In this document: one piece after another, positions 1 to 5,614 of the stretch
Position numbering within the stretch: the stretch's first letter is position 1
Layout: each line of letters starts with the position of its first letter
Source of the DNA: Patescibacteria group bacterium
GTDB taxonomy: Bacteria; Patescibacteria; Microgenomatia; Daviesbacterales; UBA10151
Length of the DNA stretch: 8,034 bases
Assembly: GCA_023487645.1 (NCBI GenBank)
Contig: JAMDBX010000045.1
Coordinates: forward strand, 1-8,034
Reading direction: 5' to 3'
Translations under genes and position numbers: made by a program
Notes under the pieces: model-generated
What the model was told of the DNA's origin: nothing
The model's input: the letters and a program-made list of their open reading frames with translations, nothing else
The model's database searches: none

Positions 1-139
1 GGTCTCCGGCCAAAAGAAGGATTATTTATTGAATATACTAAACCCGAGGAATAAGAGAGAAGATCTAAAATGTCCTTAATAATGAGATCAAAACTACACT
101 TATTCTTATACAGGTTTGCTTACTAACATAGCTGATCTA
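1..139. repeat. Direct repeat, copy 1 (carries a 3' end fragment of the 237-aa gene)
   Basis: Bases 1-136 match 5496-5631 in the same orientation with a single mismatch (A128 versus G5623); similarity fades after about 139. The copy may extend to the left beyond the window. On the minus strand it contains the last ten or so codons of the gene at 5601-6314, ending in VSKPV and a stop (101-103), but the rest of that gene is absent here: 140-195 has no similarity, and the frame closes at a stop within about 20 codons upstream. This is therefore a beheaded 3' end plus downstream flank, as left by a duplication or by insertion of an element at the gene's 3' end. Confidence 0.93.
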
Positions 140-195
140 GTTAAATAGCTCAAGTCGACCCTTATGACCTATCGCTAGAGTGGGATAAATACAGA

Positions 196-573
196 TTACC
201 AAGGGTTAATTGTAGAGTTTACTAACATCATCACTGGCACAAATAATAAACTTATCCCAAGCTCAATCAAAAAGCTGATGATGTATTGTTTTAAGGTTGG
301 AATTCTTGCTTTCTCTCCTTTCTTCCTGTCCTTATTTGCTAGATATTGCCCTACTTGAAATGTACCAAACAGTAGTACTATGAAGGCTAAAACAAATGAT
401 GTGTAAGTATCAATACTTAACCAAATTCCTTGATAGCCGTGACTACTTGCTCGAGTAGCCCAAATTGCCTGTTTATGAAATAGATCATATATACCTTTGT
501 ATAAAAGGTATCCAGGTACCGAGTGGAGTAAAAAATTAGAATGACAAGAATTATCATAAATAAATATTATCAT
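196..573 (-). CDS. Small membrane protein, unknown function
   Basis: A 125-residue protein that I do not recognise. Two hydrophobic stretches are clear: about residues 55-78, starting near the SIDTYTSF segment, and about 94-118, running through ISFLIELGISLLFVPVMML. Between them is a basic loop with KDRKKGEKAR, which by the positive-inside rule should face the cytoplasm. The N-terminal 40 residues are weakly hydrophobic. The ATG at 573 is the only Met codon before the first membrane segment; no clear Shine-Dalgarno sequence precedes it. The gene is divergent from the one at 602, with 28 bases between the starts, so the two may share a control region. The frame is coherent, but the absence of a recognised family keeps confidence moderate. 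Confidence 0.6.
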   Translation of the reverse strand: MIIFIYDNSCHSNFLLHSVPGYLLYKGIYDLFHKQAIWATRASSHGYQGIWLSIDTYTSFVLAFIVLLFGTFQVGQYLANKDRKKGEKARIPTLKQYIISFLIELGISLLFVPVMMLVNSTINPW

Positions 574-595
574 AAGTCGGTGAGTGTAGTATTAT
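567..595 (+). promoter_or_regulatory. Promoter of the 86-aa membrane protein gene (leaderless layout)
   Basis: TTATCA (567-572, four of six matches to the -35 consensus), a 17-base spacer and TATTAT (590-595, five of six). Only six bases separate the -10 box from the ATG at 602, so transcription should begin at or next to the start codon. Confidence 0.5.
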
Positions 596-601
596 TTAGA
601 C

Positions 602-862
602 ATGGTTACTATTTTATTTATTTCGGTTTACTCATCCTGGGGACTATTTCTCTTATTCTTAGGGGTTAAGACACTTTTAACTAAGAAAATTAAGTTCAGA
701 CAAATCACAATAAGAAGATATTGGAACTTAATATGGTATCACGATTGGTTAGGAGGTAAAACTTTTGAAGGTTACAAGGCAATTTTTGTGGGGTTGGTTA
801 TGATTTTACTTGCCTCAGTATTCCTTTTACCTGTGATAGCGTATTTCTTCAGAATCCGTTGA
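602..862 (+). CDS. Small two-helix membrane protein, unknown function
   Basis: An 86-residue protein with hydrophobic segments at about residues 3-26 and 60-83, joined by a strongly basic and aromatic loop (KKIKFRQITIRRYWNLIWYH). That loop is likely cytoplasmic or lies at the membrane surface. I do not recognise the family. The ATG start is chosen because a -10 box lies exactly six bases upstream and no other start is better placed. The stop TGA (860-862) sits only three bases from the stop of the convergent membrane-protein gene at 866, so there is no room for a separate terminator. Confidence 0.6.
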   Translation: MVTILFISVYSSWGLFLLFLGVKTLLTKKIKFRQITIRRYWNLIWYHDWLGGKTFEGYKAIFVGLVMILLASVFLLPVIAYFFRIR

Positions 863-865
863 GAT

Positions 866-1225
866 TTATCCCAGACCGAAAAGTAGGTGCTTACCTTGTA
901 TCCTTCTCTGTGCCAACAAACCACCAATTATAGCCAGAAGCCAAGGGGTATAATCAAATTGTATTTGCCCCCCACTTAAGAAGTAAAGATAAATCATGTC
1001 GAATGCAGTAGCAACAGCTGCTATAAGTAATGCGCTGATAACAGGGTGAATATCTTGGCCTTTTGAGCCTACCTGGCTAAAAGCTACAACACCCTTAAAA
1101 GTTACAACAATGAAGAATAGCGCAACAAGAGGTACCGCTATCATTGATCCCAACTGTTGACCTAAAAAAGTCCCACCCAAAGCTATTGTCACATTATTAA
1201 GAACTAAGGTGGACCCCATTGTCAA
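866..1225 (-). CDS. Membrane protein, N-terminus probably altered by the IS end
   Basis: A 119-residue hydrophobic protein with predicted membrane segments near residues 10-25, 27-49, 61-83 and 92-105, followed by a basic tail (RRIQGKHLLFGLG). The family is not recognised. The possible start codons are TTG at 1225 and ATG at 1219. Both lie within the last bases of the IS3-like element, and the TTG overlaps the transposase stop codon by two bases. If the element ends near 1210, only the first three or four residues come from it and the native 5' part of the gene is missing. The product may therefore be an N-terminally truncated version of a larger protein, or an IS-initiated one. Whether it is expressed is unknown. 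Confidence 0.55.
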   Translation of the reverse strand: MTMGSTLVLNNVTIALGGTFLGQQLGSMIAVPLVALFFIVVTFKGVVAFSQVGSKGQDIHPVISALLIAAVATAFDMIYLYFLSGGQIQFDYTPWLLAIIGGLLAQRRIQGKHLLFGLG

Positions 1226-1228
1226 GAC
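1210..1228. repeat. Candidate right terminal sequence of the IS3-like element
   Basis: Nineteen bases starting TGGACC just beyond the transposase stop (1222-1224). The position and TG start fit a terminal inverted repeat, but its partner is missing from this window, so the exact boundary is a guess. Confidence 0.4.
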
Positions 1229-2106
1229 ACTAAAACGCTAAATTTAAGATCCTTTTTTGTCACCTCCTCCCATTTTGTAATTTTTCCAAAATACACCTCA
1301 GCTGGGGTTTGATCCCCTAAACTTTGATGTGGTCTGTCATAATCATAAAAATCAAAATATTCATTTAAGTTTTTAATAGCCTCTTTAGGGGAAGCATACT
1401 CTTTTAAGTAGACCTCCTCATATTTGACATTCCTCCAGAGCCTTTCTGTAAAGATATTATCAAAACACCTGCCCCGGTGGTCCATGCTGATCTGAATTCC
1501 TTTGCCTATGACTAAATTTATGTACTCCTCACTGGTAAACTGGACTCCCTGGTCAGAATTGATAATTTCTGGTATTCCTACCAAGAAGGCTTTGTTTAAA
1601 CAATCCAGGACAAATTGTGTATCCAAGCTTAAGGAAACATCCCAAGCTACCACAAACCGGGAATACCAATCCATCACTGCTACCAGGTAAACAAAGCCAC
1701 CGTTTAACCTGATATAGGTAATATCAATACCCCATACCTGGTTAGGCCTGGTAATCTCCAAACCTTTTAACAGGTAGGGAAATACCGGATGGGCCTTTTC
1801 ATTTAAGCTTAAATTAGGCTTAGGGTAGATAGCCTCAATTCCCAGTATTCCCATCAGCCTTTTGACCCTTTTCCGGTTAACCTTAAACCCTTCCCTTTTT
1901 AACTGGGCCTTAATTTTCCTGGAGCCATAAAAGGGACATTTGGTAAAGATCTCATCAATCCTGTTTAACAGTTTTAAAGTTAAAGGATCAATTTCCCTCT
2001 TTTGATAATACAGGCTTGACCTGGACAACCCTAAAAAGCTCTGCCTGTCTTTTGAGGCTGATGAACTGATGGTTTTTGTCAATGAGCGATAACTTCTCCC
2101 GGGCAC
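1222..2106 (-). CDS. IS3-family transposase, DDE (orfB) part
   Basis: The catalytic part of an IS3-family transposase, which cuts and joins element ends. Residues about 45-95 form the HTH_21-type region (KCPFYGSRKIKAQLKREGF, NRKRVKRLMGILGI). Residues about 118-280 are the integrase core (rve). The catalytic triad is visible as D128 (WGIDITY), D185 (NSDQGVQF) and E221 (FTERLW), with 35 residues between D185 and E221 and the family's lysine at 228. The start at 2106 is a GTG with no good ribosome site and a stop codon three codons upstream. Real homology continues upstream in another frame (see the fragment at 1988-2188), so the true gene was longer and is interrupted by a one-base shift near 2033-2037. 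The domain is intact but the enzyme probably is not functional. Confidence 0.88.
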   Translation of the reverse strand: MPGRSYRSLTKTISSSASKDRQSFLGLSRSSLYYQKREIDPLTLKLLNRIDEIFTKCPFYGSRKIKAQLKREGFKVNRKRVKRLMGILGIEAIYPKPNLSLNEKAHPVFPYLLKGLEITRPNQVWGIDITYIRLNGGFVYLVAVMDWYSRFVVAWDVSLSLDTQFVLDCLNKAFLVGIPEIINSDQGVQFTSEEYINLVIGKGIQISMDHRGRCFDNIFTERLWRNVKYEEVYLKEYASPKEAIKNLNEYFDFYDYDRPHQSLGDQTPAEVYFGKITKWEEVTKKDLKFSVLVS

Positions 2107-2188
2107 TTTTAGCTAAAATACCCGATCTTTTTTTTAGCCAATCCAACTCTACTTTTAACTGTCCAATCTGTTTGTATAACTGGTTCAA
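1988..2188 (-). pseudogene. IS3 orfA C-terminal fragment and start of orfB, frameshifted
   Basis: In this frame the sequence reads QLYKQIGQLKVELDWLKK, the leucine-rich dimerisation end of IS3 OrfA. It continues as REKLSLIDKNHQFISLKRQ, which matches the usual beginning of OrfB. After RQAEL the expected GLSRSSLYY continues only in the neighbouring frame. Removing one T from the minus-strand T-run (A-run at 2033-2037) would join both parts into one reading frame. The DNA-binding N-terminus of OrfA is absent. The apparent TTG start at 2188 lies at the junction with the serine recombinase gene and is probably accidental. Confidence 0.75.
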
Positions 2189-2954
2189 AGTTGTAGATTT
2201 CCCTTAAATCTACCGTTTGTTTGGCCTGAACCAAGATGCCATAGTAAAAAGGATCATGGAGGATATCGGTTAAGATTTTAATGTCCATGTCTATTTTTCT
2301 GCCTGTCCTCTTTATTGTTTTGGAGTAGTCATTATCATTCATAAATTTAGTAATGTCTTCTAAGGATTCGCCTTTTGACCGAAGTTCCCAAGCTGTTGAA
2401 ATTAGCTCAAAGTTTTTTCCATCAGGCTTATAATAGCCTTTCTCAGTTCTGATATAGCCATGCTTAGGGATTGAGGATTTACCTTCAGCAAAATTTCTTC
2501 TCACGCCTCTTGTAACTTTCTGGCTTAAATCATCAGAATATTGTTTACTTAAAACAAAGCTCATCCCTAAAAGTATTTTTCCATTTGCATCCTTAGTAAA
2601 ATGATGAGTAACAAATTTCAAATCTTTTATTTCTTCTTCATCAATCATGTCTATTATTTCTCCACCTTCCTTCATATTCCTGGCTAATCTATCAGGATTC
2701 CAAGCCAAAATCCCGTCATAAGTTCCTTTTTTGAGATCATTTAACATTTGCCTAAAGACTGACCTTTGATTTGGTTTTTTAGCAGATTTAGTTTCCTCTA
2801 AAACCTTAACAATATTTATCCCTATTCTGGCTGCAAGCTGTTTGCATTCAAAGATTTGGTCACCAATTGATCTTACCTGCCGTTGTGGGTCATCTGTAGA
2901 CTTTCTGGCATACAAAACATACTTAAGTTTAGTAAAATCTATTTCTTCATCCAT
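2109..2954 (-). pseudogene. Large serine recombinase, truncated by fusion to the IS remnant
   Basis: A site-specific serine recombinase of the resolvase/invertase superfamily. Residues about 10-150 are the catalytic domain: R17 and S19 in LYARKS (S19 is the nucleophile), and R89 and R92 in NPDRLARN, match the active-site arginines of the family. Residues about 170-259 form the start of the recombinase domain (KHGYIRTEKGYY, DPFYYGILVQ). Homology stops near YNFEPV (residue 259, about 2178); the last 22 residues are IS sequence read in the wrong frame. Family members are usually around 450-600 residues with a zinc ribbon and coiled coil, which are missing here, so DNA binding should be lost. The ATG lies six bases after the upstream HTH gene, indicating an operon. 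Confidence 0.85.
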
Positions 2955-2960
2955 AAGTGT

Positions 2961-3467
2961 TTATAAATCCTGCAAAAATTCAGGTAAACTGCCACCGTTT
3001 TCCTCAATTATATTCCTTCTCACTATTTCATATGTCTTTAAAACAGTGCTGATGGCTTTTGGATCGTTATAAATTGCTGCATACTTGCTTTTGGTTTTAT
3101 CTTCAATGATTTGATTATTTCCATAAAACTCATGCATGTTTTTATTGTTTACAGCCACCCATTGAATAAATTTTCTATCTTCAGCTGTTAAGTGTTTATT
3201 TCCCTTTTTATCAGCAATTCTCTTAACTTCCATCAAAATAATGTCGTTTATCAAAACAGTGAAAGATTTTTTACAAGCCTCAACAATTTCCGCAAATTCA
3301 CTATTTTCTTCCAGTAAATCATATACCGTTGACTTAGTAATCTTCGCTTCCTGACAAGCTCTATGAATACTTATTCCACATCTTAAATATGGTTCCAATT
3401 TGCGGAAAATTAGTTCTATCTTCTTCTGACTAATAGGCGGCTTCCCGACTTTTCCCATATTAGACAT
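2961..3467 (-). CDS. Helix-turn-helix protein, terminase-small-subunit-like
   Basis: A 168-residue protein with a helix-turn-helix at about residues 29-53: RCGISIHRACQEAKITKSTV, followed by YDLLEE. This arrangement, followed by a helical region with EFAEIVEACKK, resembles the DNA-binding part of phage terminase small subunits and related recombinase-associated HTH proteins. No catalytic motif is visible. It is the first gene of a two-gene operon with the serine recombinase, six bases apart, so it may be an accessory or regulatory DNA-binding protein for recombination rather than a packaging protein; no large terminase, portal or capsid gene is present. ATG at 3467 is used here, with an alternative ATG three codons on (3458). 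The fold is reasonably clear; the role is inferred. Confidence 0.72.
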   Translation of the reverse strand: MSNMGKVGKPPISQKKIELIFRKLEPYLRCGISIHRACQEAKITKSTVYDLLEENSEFAEIVEACKKSFTVLINDIILMEVKRIADKKGNKHLTAEDRKFIQWVAVNNKNMHEFYGNNQIIEDKTKSKYAAIYNDPKAISTVLKTYEIVRRNIIEENGGSLPEFLQDL

Positions 3468-3473
3468 TTTACT

Positions 3474-3501
3474 GATTTTTTTGACGATTTTTTTATCTGA
3501 C
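3474..3501 (+). repeat. T-tract direct repeat upstream of the membrane-protein operon
   Basis: GATTTTTTT occurs at 3474-3482 and again at 3486-3494, twelve bases apart, each followed closely by GAC. It lies in the divergent gap between the HTH gene and the membrane-protein operon and just upstream of the TTGACA box, where A/T tracts often aid transcription. Confidence 0.5.
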
Positions 3502-3503
3502 TA

Positions 3504-3533
3504 TTGACATGACCACTTTAATCCATTTATTCT
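3504..3533 (+). promoter_or_regulatory. Promoter of the two-gene membrane protein operon
   Basis: A perfect TTGACA (3504-3509), an 18-base spacer and TATTCT (3528-3533). TAAGAT at 3533-3538 is an alternative -10 box but is too far from this -35. An AGGA at 3540-3543 lies eight bases before the ATG at 3552 and may serve as a ribosome site. Confidence 0.5.
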
Positions 3534-3551
3534 AAGATTAGGAATAAATAA

Positions 3552-3950
3552 ATGAATGTTACTGCTAGAAGAATATTTGGATCAGCACTCGCGATTTTTA
3601 CTTTTCTCTATGCCTTCAATATTATCACCAAGGTATTATCTGGTACTGACAGTCCAACAATGCTCATTTTTGCTGTTTTTATGGTAATAATTGGGTTAGT
3701 TGGGGTTGGCGTAGCATTAAACTTCAATGGCATACTTAATAATCAACCGAAGCCCAAAACACCTACAAAACCAGCTGGTCCACTTACAAGAGTGGGTGGT
3801 ATCATTTTTTTGATCTTAGGGGTACTCGAATTTATCGTAAACTTCTCCAAGATCATTACCCCTCACGCTTCTTTACTTGATATAGCAGGCGACCTTTTGA
3901 TTCCAGTCGTTTTAGTTGTATTTGGCATTGGTATGATGAAAAGGAAATAA
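3552..3950 (+). CDS. Four-helix membrane protein, unknown function
   Basis: A 132-residue integral membrane protein. Hydrophobic segments lie at about residues 8-28, 36-57, 80-98 and 107-128. The middle loop (about 59-79) is rich in proline and lysine (NNQPKPKTPTKPAG) and divides the protein into two similar hairpins. No family or catalytic motif is recognised. ATG at 3552 has an AGGA eight bases upstream and a promoter-like TTGACA before that. The stop is four bases before the next gene, whose ribosome site (AAGGA, 3941-3945) lies inside this gene's last codons. The two are therefore probably co-transcribed and translationally coupled, and may work together in the membrane. Confidence 0.7.
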   Translation: MNVTARRIFGSALAIFTFLYAFNIITKVLSGTDSPTMLIFAVFMVIIGLVGVGVALNFNGILNNQPKPKTPTKPAGPLTRVGGIIFLILGVLEFIVNFSKIITPHASLLDIAGDLLIPVVLVVFGIGMMKRK

Positions 3951-3954
3951 TCGA

Positions 3955-4368
3955 ATGGCTACAACACCAAATAACTCAGGTAGAGGTAAATTTTTAACAA
4001 TAGTACTGATCCTGTCTGCTATCTCTGGCTTGATAAACATTTCTCAAGCTTTAAACCCAGCAAGTTTAGCTAGTAGATATGGCACAACCCCAAGCTGGTA
4101 TACTGCAGTTGAGCTGTTAATTACTGCTCTTATACTAGTTGGGGTTGTTGGAGTATGGCTGTGGAAGAAATGGGGAGTTTATACTTACTTTCTAAATTAT
4201 GCTCTCGTATTATTTGTTGCTTTTTACTTACTTCAAGGAAGAGCAACTTTATCAGCTGACAAAGCAGCAACTACACAGCTGGCATTCATGATGGTTCTGG
4301 CAATGGTTGCTGTAGAAATCGGCTTAAGTACATGGGCTGTTTATCGTAAATGGTCTAACTTCTCTTAA
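3955..4368 (+). CDS. Four-helix membrane protein, second gene of the operon
   Basis: A 137-residue integral membrane protein, unrecognised. Predicted membrane segments lie at about residues 12-32, 50-70, 74-94 and 107-129. The short turn VWLWKKWGVYTY between helices two and three is a notable aromatic/basic motif seen in several small uncharacterised four-helix proteins. The start follows the upstream stop by four bases and has a ribosome site (AAGGA at 3941-3945) nine bases before the ATG, one of the few clear ones in this window. It ends ten bases from the stop of the convergent 80-aa gene. Size and topology match the upstream partner, suggesting a pair of subunits or an old duplication, although direct sequence similarity is not obvious. 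Confidence 0.7.
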   Translation: MATTPNNSGRGKFLTIVLILSAISGLINISQALNPASLASRYGTTPSWYTAVELLITALILVGVVGVWLWKKWGVYTYFLNYALVLFVAFYLLQGRATLSADKAATTQLAFMMVLAMVAVEIGLSTWAVYRKWSNFS

Positions 4369-4378
4369 GTTCAAGGTA

Positions 4379-4621
4379 TTACTTCTTAATAATATTTTCC
4401 TGATTTAACTCAATTCTTCCGCCATTATTATCGCTGATTGAAGTTTTATTTAGCTTTGCTTCCGGAGAGTTTGTATTAACTGATTGCAAAGCTCCCATCA
4501 GCCCTGAGAACGAAGATTGAGAACCACTATTTCTATAAATTGATGGCATGGGACCATCTAAAAATCTGATTTTGAGTTCTCCTTTAAGAGTTGAAGGTTG
4601 CTTTTGTTTTTTAATCCCCAT
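4379..4621 (-). CDS. Small soluble hypothetical protein (80 aa)
   Basis: A polar protein with no membrane segment, signal peptide or recognised motif. The N-terminus is basic (KKQKQ). The centre is rich in Ser, Gly and Asn (SGSQSSFSG), which suggests little fixed structure. It ends in IIKK. A good TATAAT (4627-4632 on the minus strand) lies five bases before the ATG, supporting this start and a leaderless message. The gene is divergent from the NYN-domain gene, with 49 bases between starts. A regulatory partnership between the two is possible but not shown. Confidence 0.55.
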   Translation of the reverse strand: MGIKKQKQPSTLKGELKIRFLDGPMPSIYRNSGSQSSFSGLMGALQSVNTNSPEAKLNKTSISDNNGGRIELNQENIIKK

Positions 4622-4626
4622 ATTCT

Positions 4627-4632
4627 ATTATA
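4627..4632 (-). promoter_or_regulatory. -10 box of the 80-aa gene
   Basis: TATAAT read on the minus strand, five bases before the ATG at 4621. No convincing -35 is seen. The spacing implies that transcription starts at the start codon. Confidence 0.5.
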
Positions 4633-4658
4633 TCGATCTGTGAACAATTTTTTTGTGT

Positions 4659-4664
4659 TAAGAT
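4659..4664 (+). promoter_or_regulatory. -10 box of the NYN gene
   Basis: TAAGAT, six bases before the ATG at 4671, again a leaderless layout. The AGGGG between it and the ATG is too close to act as a normal ribosome site. Confidence 0.4.
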
Positions 4665-4670
4665 AGGGGT

Positions 4671-5177
4671 ATGAAAAAATCAGAGAAGATTTACGCTTTT
4701 ATAGACAGTCAAAACCTCAATTTGGGTGTACAATCCCAAGGTTGGAAATTGGATTTTGGCAAGTTCCGTCAGTATTTAATTACCAAGTATAAGGTGGATA
4801 AGACCTTTTTATTTATCGGCTTTGTTAGAGGCAATCAAATGCTTTATACCTATTTACAATCAGTTGGTTATATCTGTGTATTTAAGCCTACCTTAGAACT
4901 TAGAGAAGGCAAAAATGAGGTTAAAGTTAAAGGTAATGTTGATGCCGAATTAGTTTTACACTCCATGATTGAGTATAAAAACTATGATAAAGCTATCATT
5001 GTTTCTGGTGATGGTGATTTCCACTGCTTAATTGAATATCTAGAAGGGAAAAATAAGCTTTTTAAAGTTATTACTCCAAATAAAAGATACTCCTCTCTGC
5101 TGAAGAAATTTTCTCATTATATCTTAATTGTATCCCCGTTGAGAGAAAAACTAGAACTTAAGCTGAAAAAGAAGTAA
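4671..5177 (+). CDS. NYN-domain protein, putative ribonuclease (LabA/DUF88-like)
   Basis: A 168-residue protein that is essentially one NYN domain, the PIN-like metal-dependent RNase fold. Acidic and amide residues of the active site are visible: D12 with N15 in FIDSQNL, D91 in GNVDAEL, and D114/D116 in the typical SGDGDF motif. The start MKKSEKIYAFIDSQNL places the first strand as expected. The likely activity is Mg-dependent cleavage of an RNA; the target is unknown. It stands alone on the plus strand, divergent from an 80-aa gene. The C-terminus is lysine-rich (KLELKLKKK), which could aid nucleic-acid binding. NYN proteins occur in RNA processing and in toxin or defence settings; nothing here decides between these. 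Confidence 0.85.
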   Translation: MKKSEKIYAFIDSQNLNLGVQSQGWKLDFGKFRQYLITKYKVDKTFLFIGFVRGNQMLYTYLQSVGYICVFKPTLELREGKNEVKVKGNVDAELVLHSMIEYKNYDKAIIVSGDGDFHCLIEYLEGKNKLFKVITPNKRYSSLLKKFSHYILIVSPLREKLELKLKKK

Positions 5178-5180
5178 TAA

Positions 5181-5230
5181 AAAGAGAGGCATTCCCGCGG
5201 GGAACAAGGTCCGCCTTTGGTAGTCCTCTC
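5181..5230 (-). terminator. Three-way-junction hairpin with U-tract, minus-strand terminator
   Basis: The outer stem GAGAGG (5184-5189) pairs with CCTCTC (5225-5230). Inside are two small hairpins: TTCCC/GGGAA (5192-5196, 5200-5204) and AAGG/CCTT around a TCCG loop (5206-5217). Read on the minus strand the outer stem is followed by TTTTTATTA, an intrinsic-terminator pattern. It would end transcripts coming from the 237-aa gene and could also protect the NYN mRNA 3' end. Confidence 0.6.
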
Positions 5231-5287
5231 ATCGTGATAATCGTATATTACCAAAATTCCCATCAAAATGCAAATTCAAATTTGAGC

Positions 5288-5614
5288 TCAGAATAGATAA
5301 TTTTGTGGGTAATTTCCACTGTCTTGACTTAAGATTTCAGGATTAAAGTCTTTTGGTTTCCAGTTCTTGATGATAGAATTAGCAAGTGGCAGGAGCAGTT
5401 CAAGGTAATTCGCTTTAGCTCGACCGAATGAAGTGAGGGAGGTGGACGGGGAACAAGATCGTCCACGACGAAGTCGGGAGGTAGACTTATTCCCTGGTCT
5501 CCGGCCAAAAGAAGGATTATTTATTGAATATACTAAACCCGAGGAATAAGAGAGAAGATCTAAAATGTCCTTAATAATGAGATCAAAACTACACTTATTC
5601 TTATACAGGTTTGC
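5288..5614 (-). pseudogene. 108-codon open frame without a start codon, containing a palindromic element
   Basis: On the minus strand codons run without a stop from 5614 to the TGA at 5288-5290, but there is no ATG, GTG or TTG among them; only CTG or ATT could start. The outer parts look protein-like: DLIIKDILDLLSYSSGLVYS at the N side and NYLELLLPLANSIIKNWKP, then KDFNPEILSQDSGNYP, at the C side. The middle (about 5411-5495) is low-complexity, Arg/Ser/Pro-rich and coincides with a hairpin-forming element. This resembles a gene into which a palindromic element was inserted in frame, and which has lost its start or never had one here. It begins inside the 3' end of the 237-aa gene. No family is recognised; a short antisense frame (5333-5431) overlaps its C side. 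Confidence 0.35.
5411..5495. repeat. Palindromic (REP/RPE-like) element
   Basis: A perfect seven-base stem GTGGACG/CGTCCAC (5442-5448, 5460-5466) is followed at once by a small CGAC-GAA-GTCG hairpin (5466-5476). GGGGAACAAG (5448-5457) can also pair with CTTATTCCC (5486-5494) as an alternative fold. It is much richer in G and C than its surroundings and contains CGAATGAAGTGAGG, a core also found in the pyrD-tail element. Boundaries are approximate. Confidence 0.6.

Larger units (their letters stand above)
1210..2187 (-). mobile_element. IS3-family insertion sequence remnant, truncated on its orfA side
   Basis: The segment has the DDE transposase half of an IS3-family element plus the end of orfA. 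A plausible right terminus is TGGACCCCATTGTCAAGAC starting at 1210: it begins with the TG usual at such ends and lies just outside the transposase stop. I found no inverted copy of this sequence on the other side near 2187, where the element is joined directly to a serine recombinase gene. The left terminus and the helix-turn-helix half of orfA are therefore absent, so this is a dead copy that could not move by itself. Confidence 0.7.
5178..5600. other. Gene-poor, structure-rich stretch between the NYN gene and the 237-aa gene
   Basis: No conventional gene with a normal start codon is seen. The stretch holds a three-way-junction terminator (5181-5230), a minus-strand open frame without a start codon (5288-5614), a palindromic element (about 5411-5495) and direct repeat copy 2 (5496-5634). 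Bases 5231-5287 show nothing further. Confidence 0.7.

Noticed and set aside
1502..1690. Plus-strand open frame of 62 codons
   Set aside because: Antisense to the transposase DDE core, whose motifs are clear; no start signal and no protein-like features.
2128..2135. A8 slippery run as a programmed -1 frameshift linking orfA to orfB, as in many IS3 elements
   Set aside because: The -1 frame meets a stop at 2109-2111 after a few codons, and the orfA frame already reads on through the usual start of OrfB; the real break is later, near 2033-2037.
2842..3072. Plus-strand open frame of 76 codons
   Set aside because: Antisense to the serine recombinase N-terminus (with its catalytic S19) and to the HTH gene's end; an artefact of complementary codon use.
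2961..3467. Prophage with packaging genes
   Set aside because: Only a terminase-small-like HTH is present; no large terminase, portal, capsid or tail gene is seen.
5409..5549. Plus-strand frame of 46 codons ending in IEYTKPEE
   Set aside because: Short, mostly translated palindromic element, with only GTG codons inside the hairpin as starts; the minus-strand frame is longer and matches the direction of the terminator.
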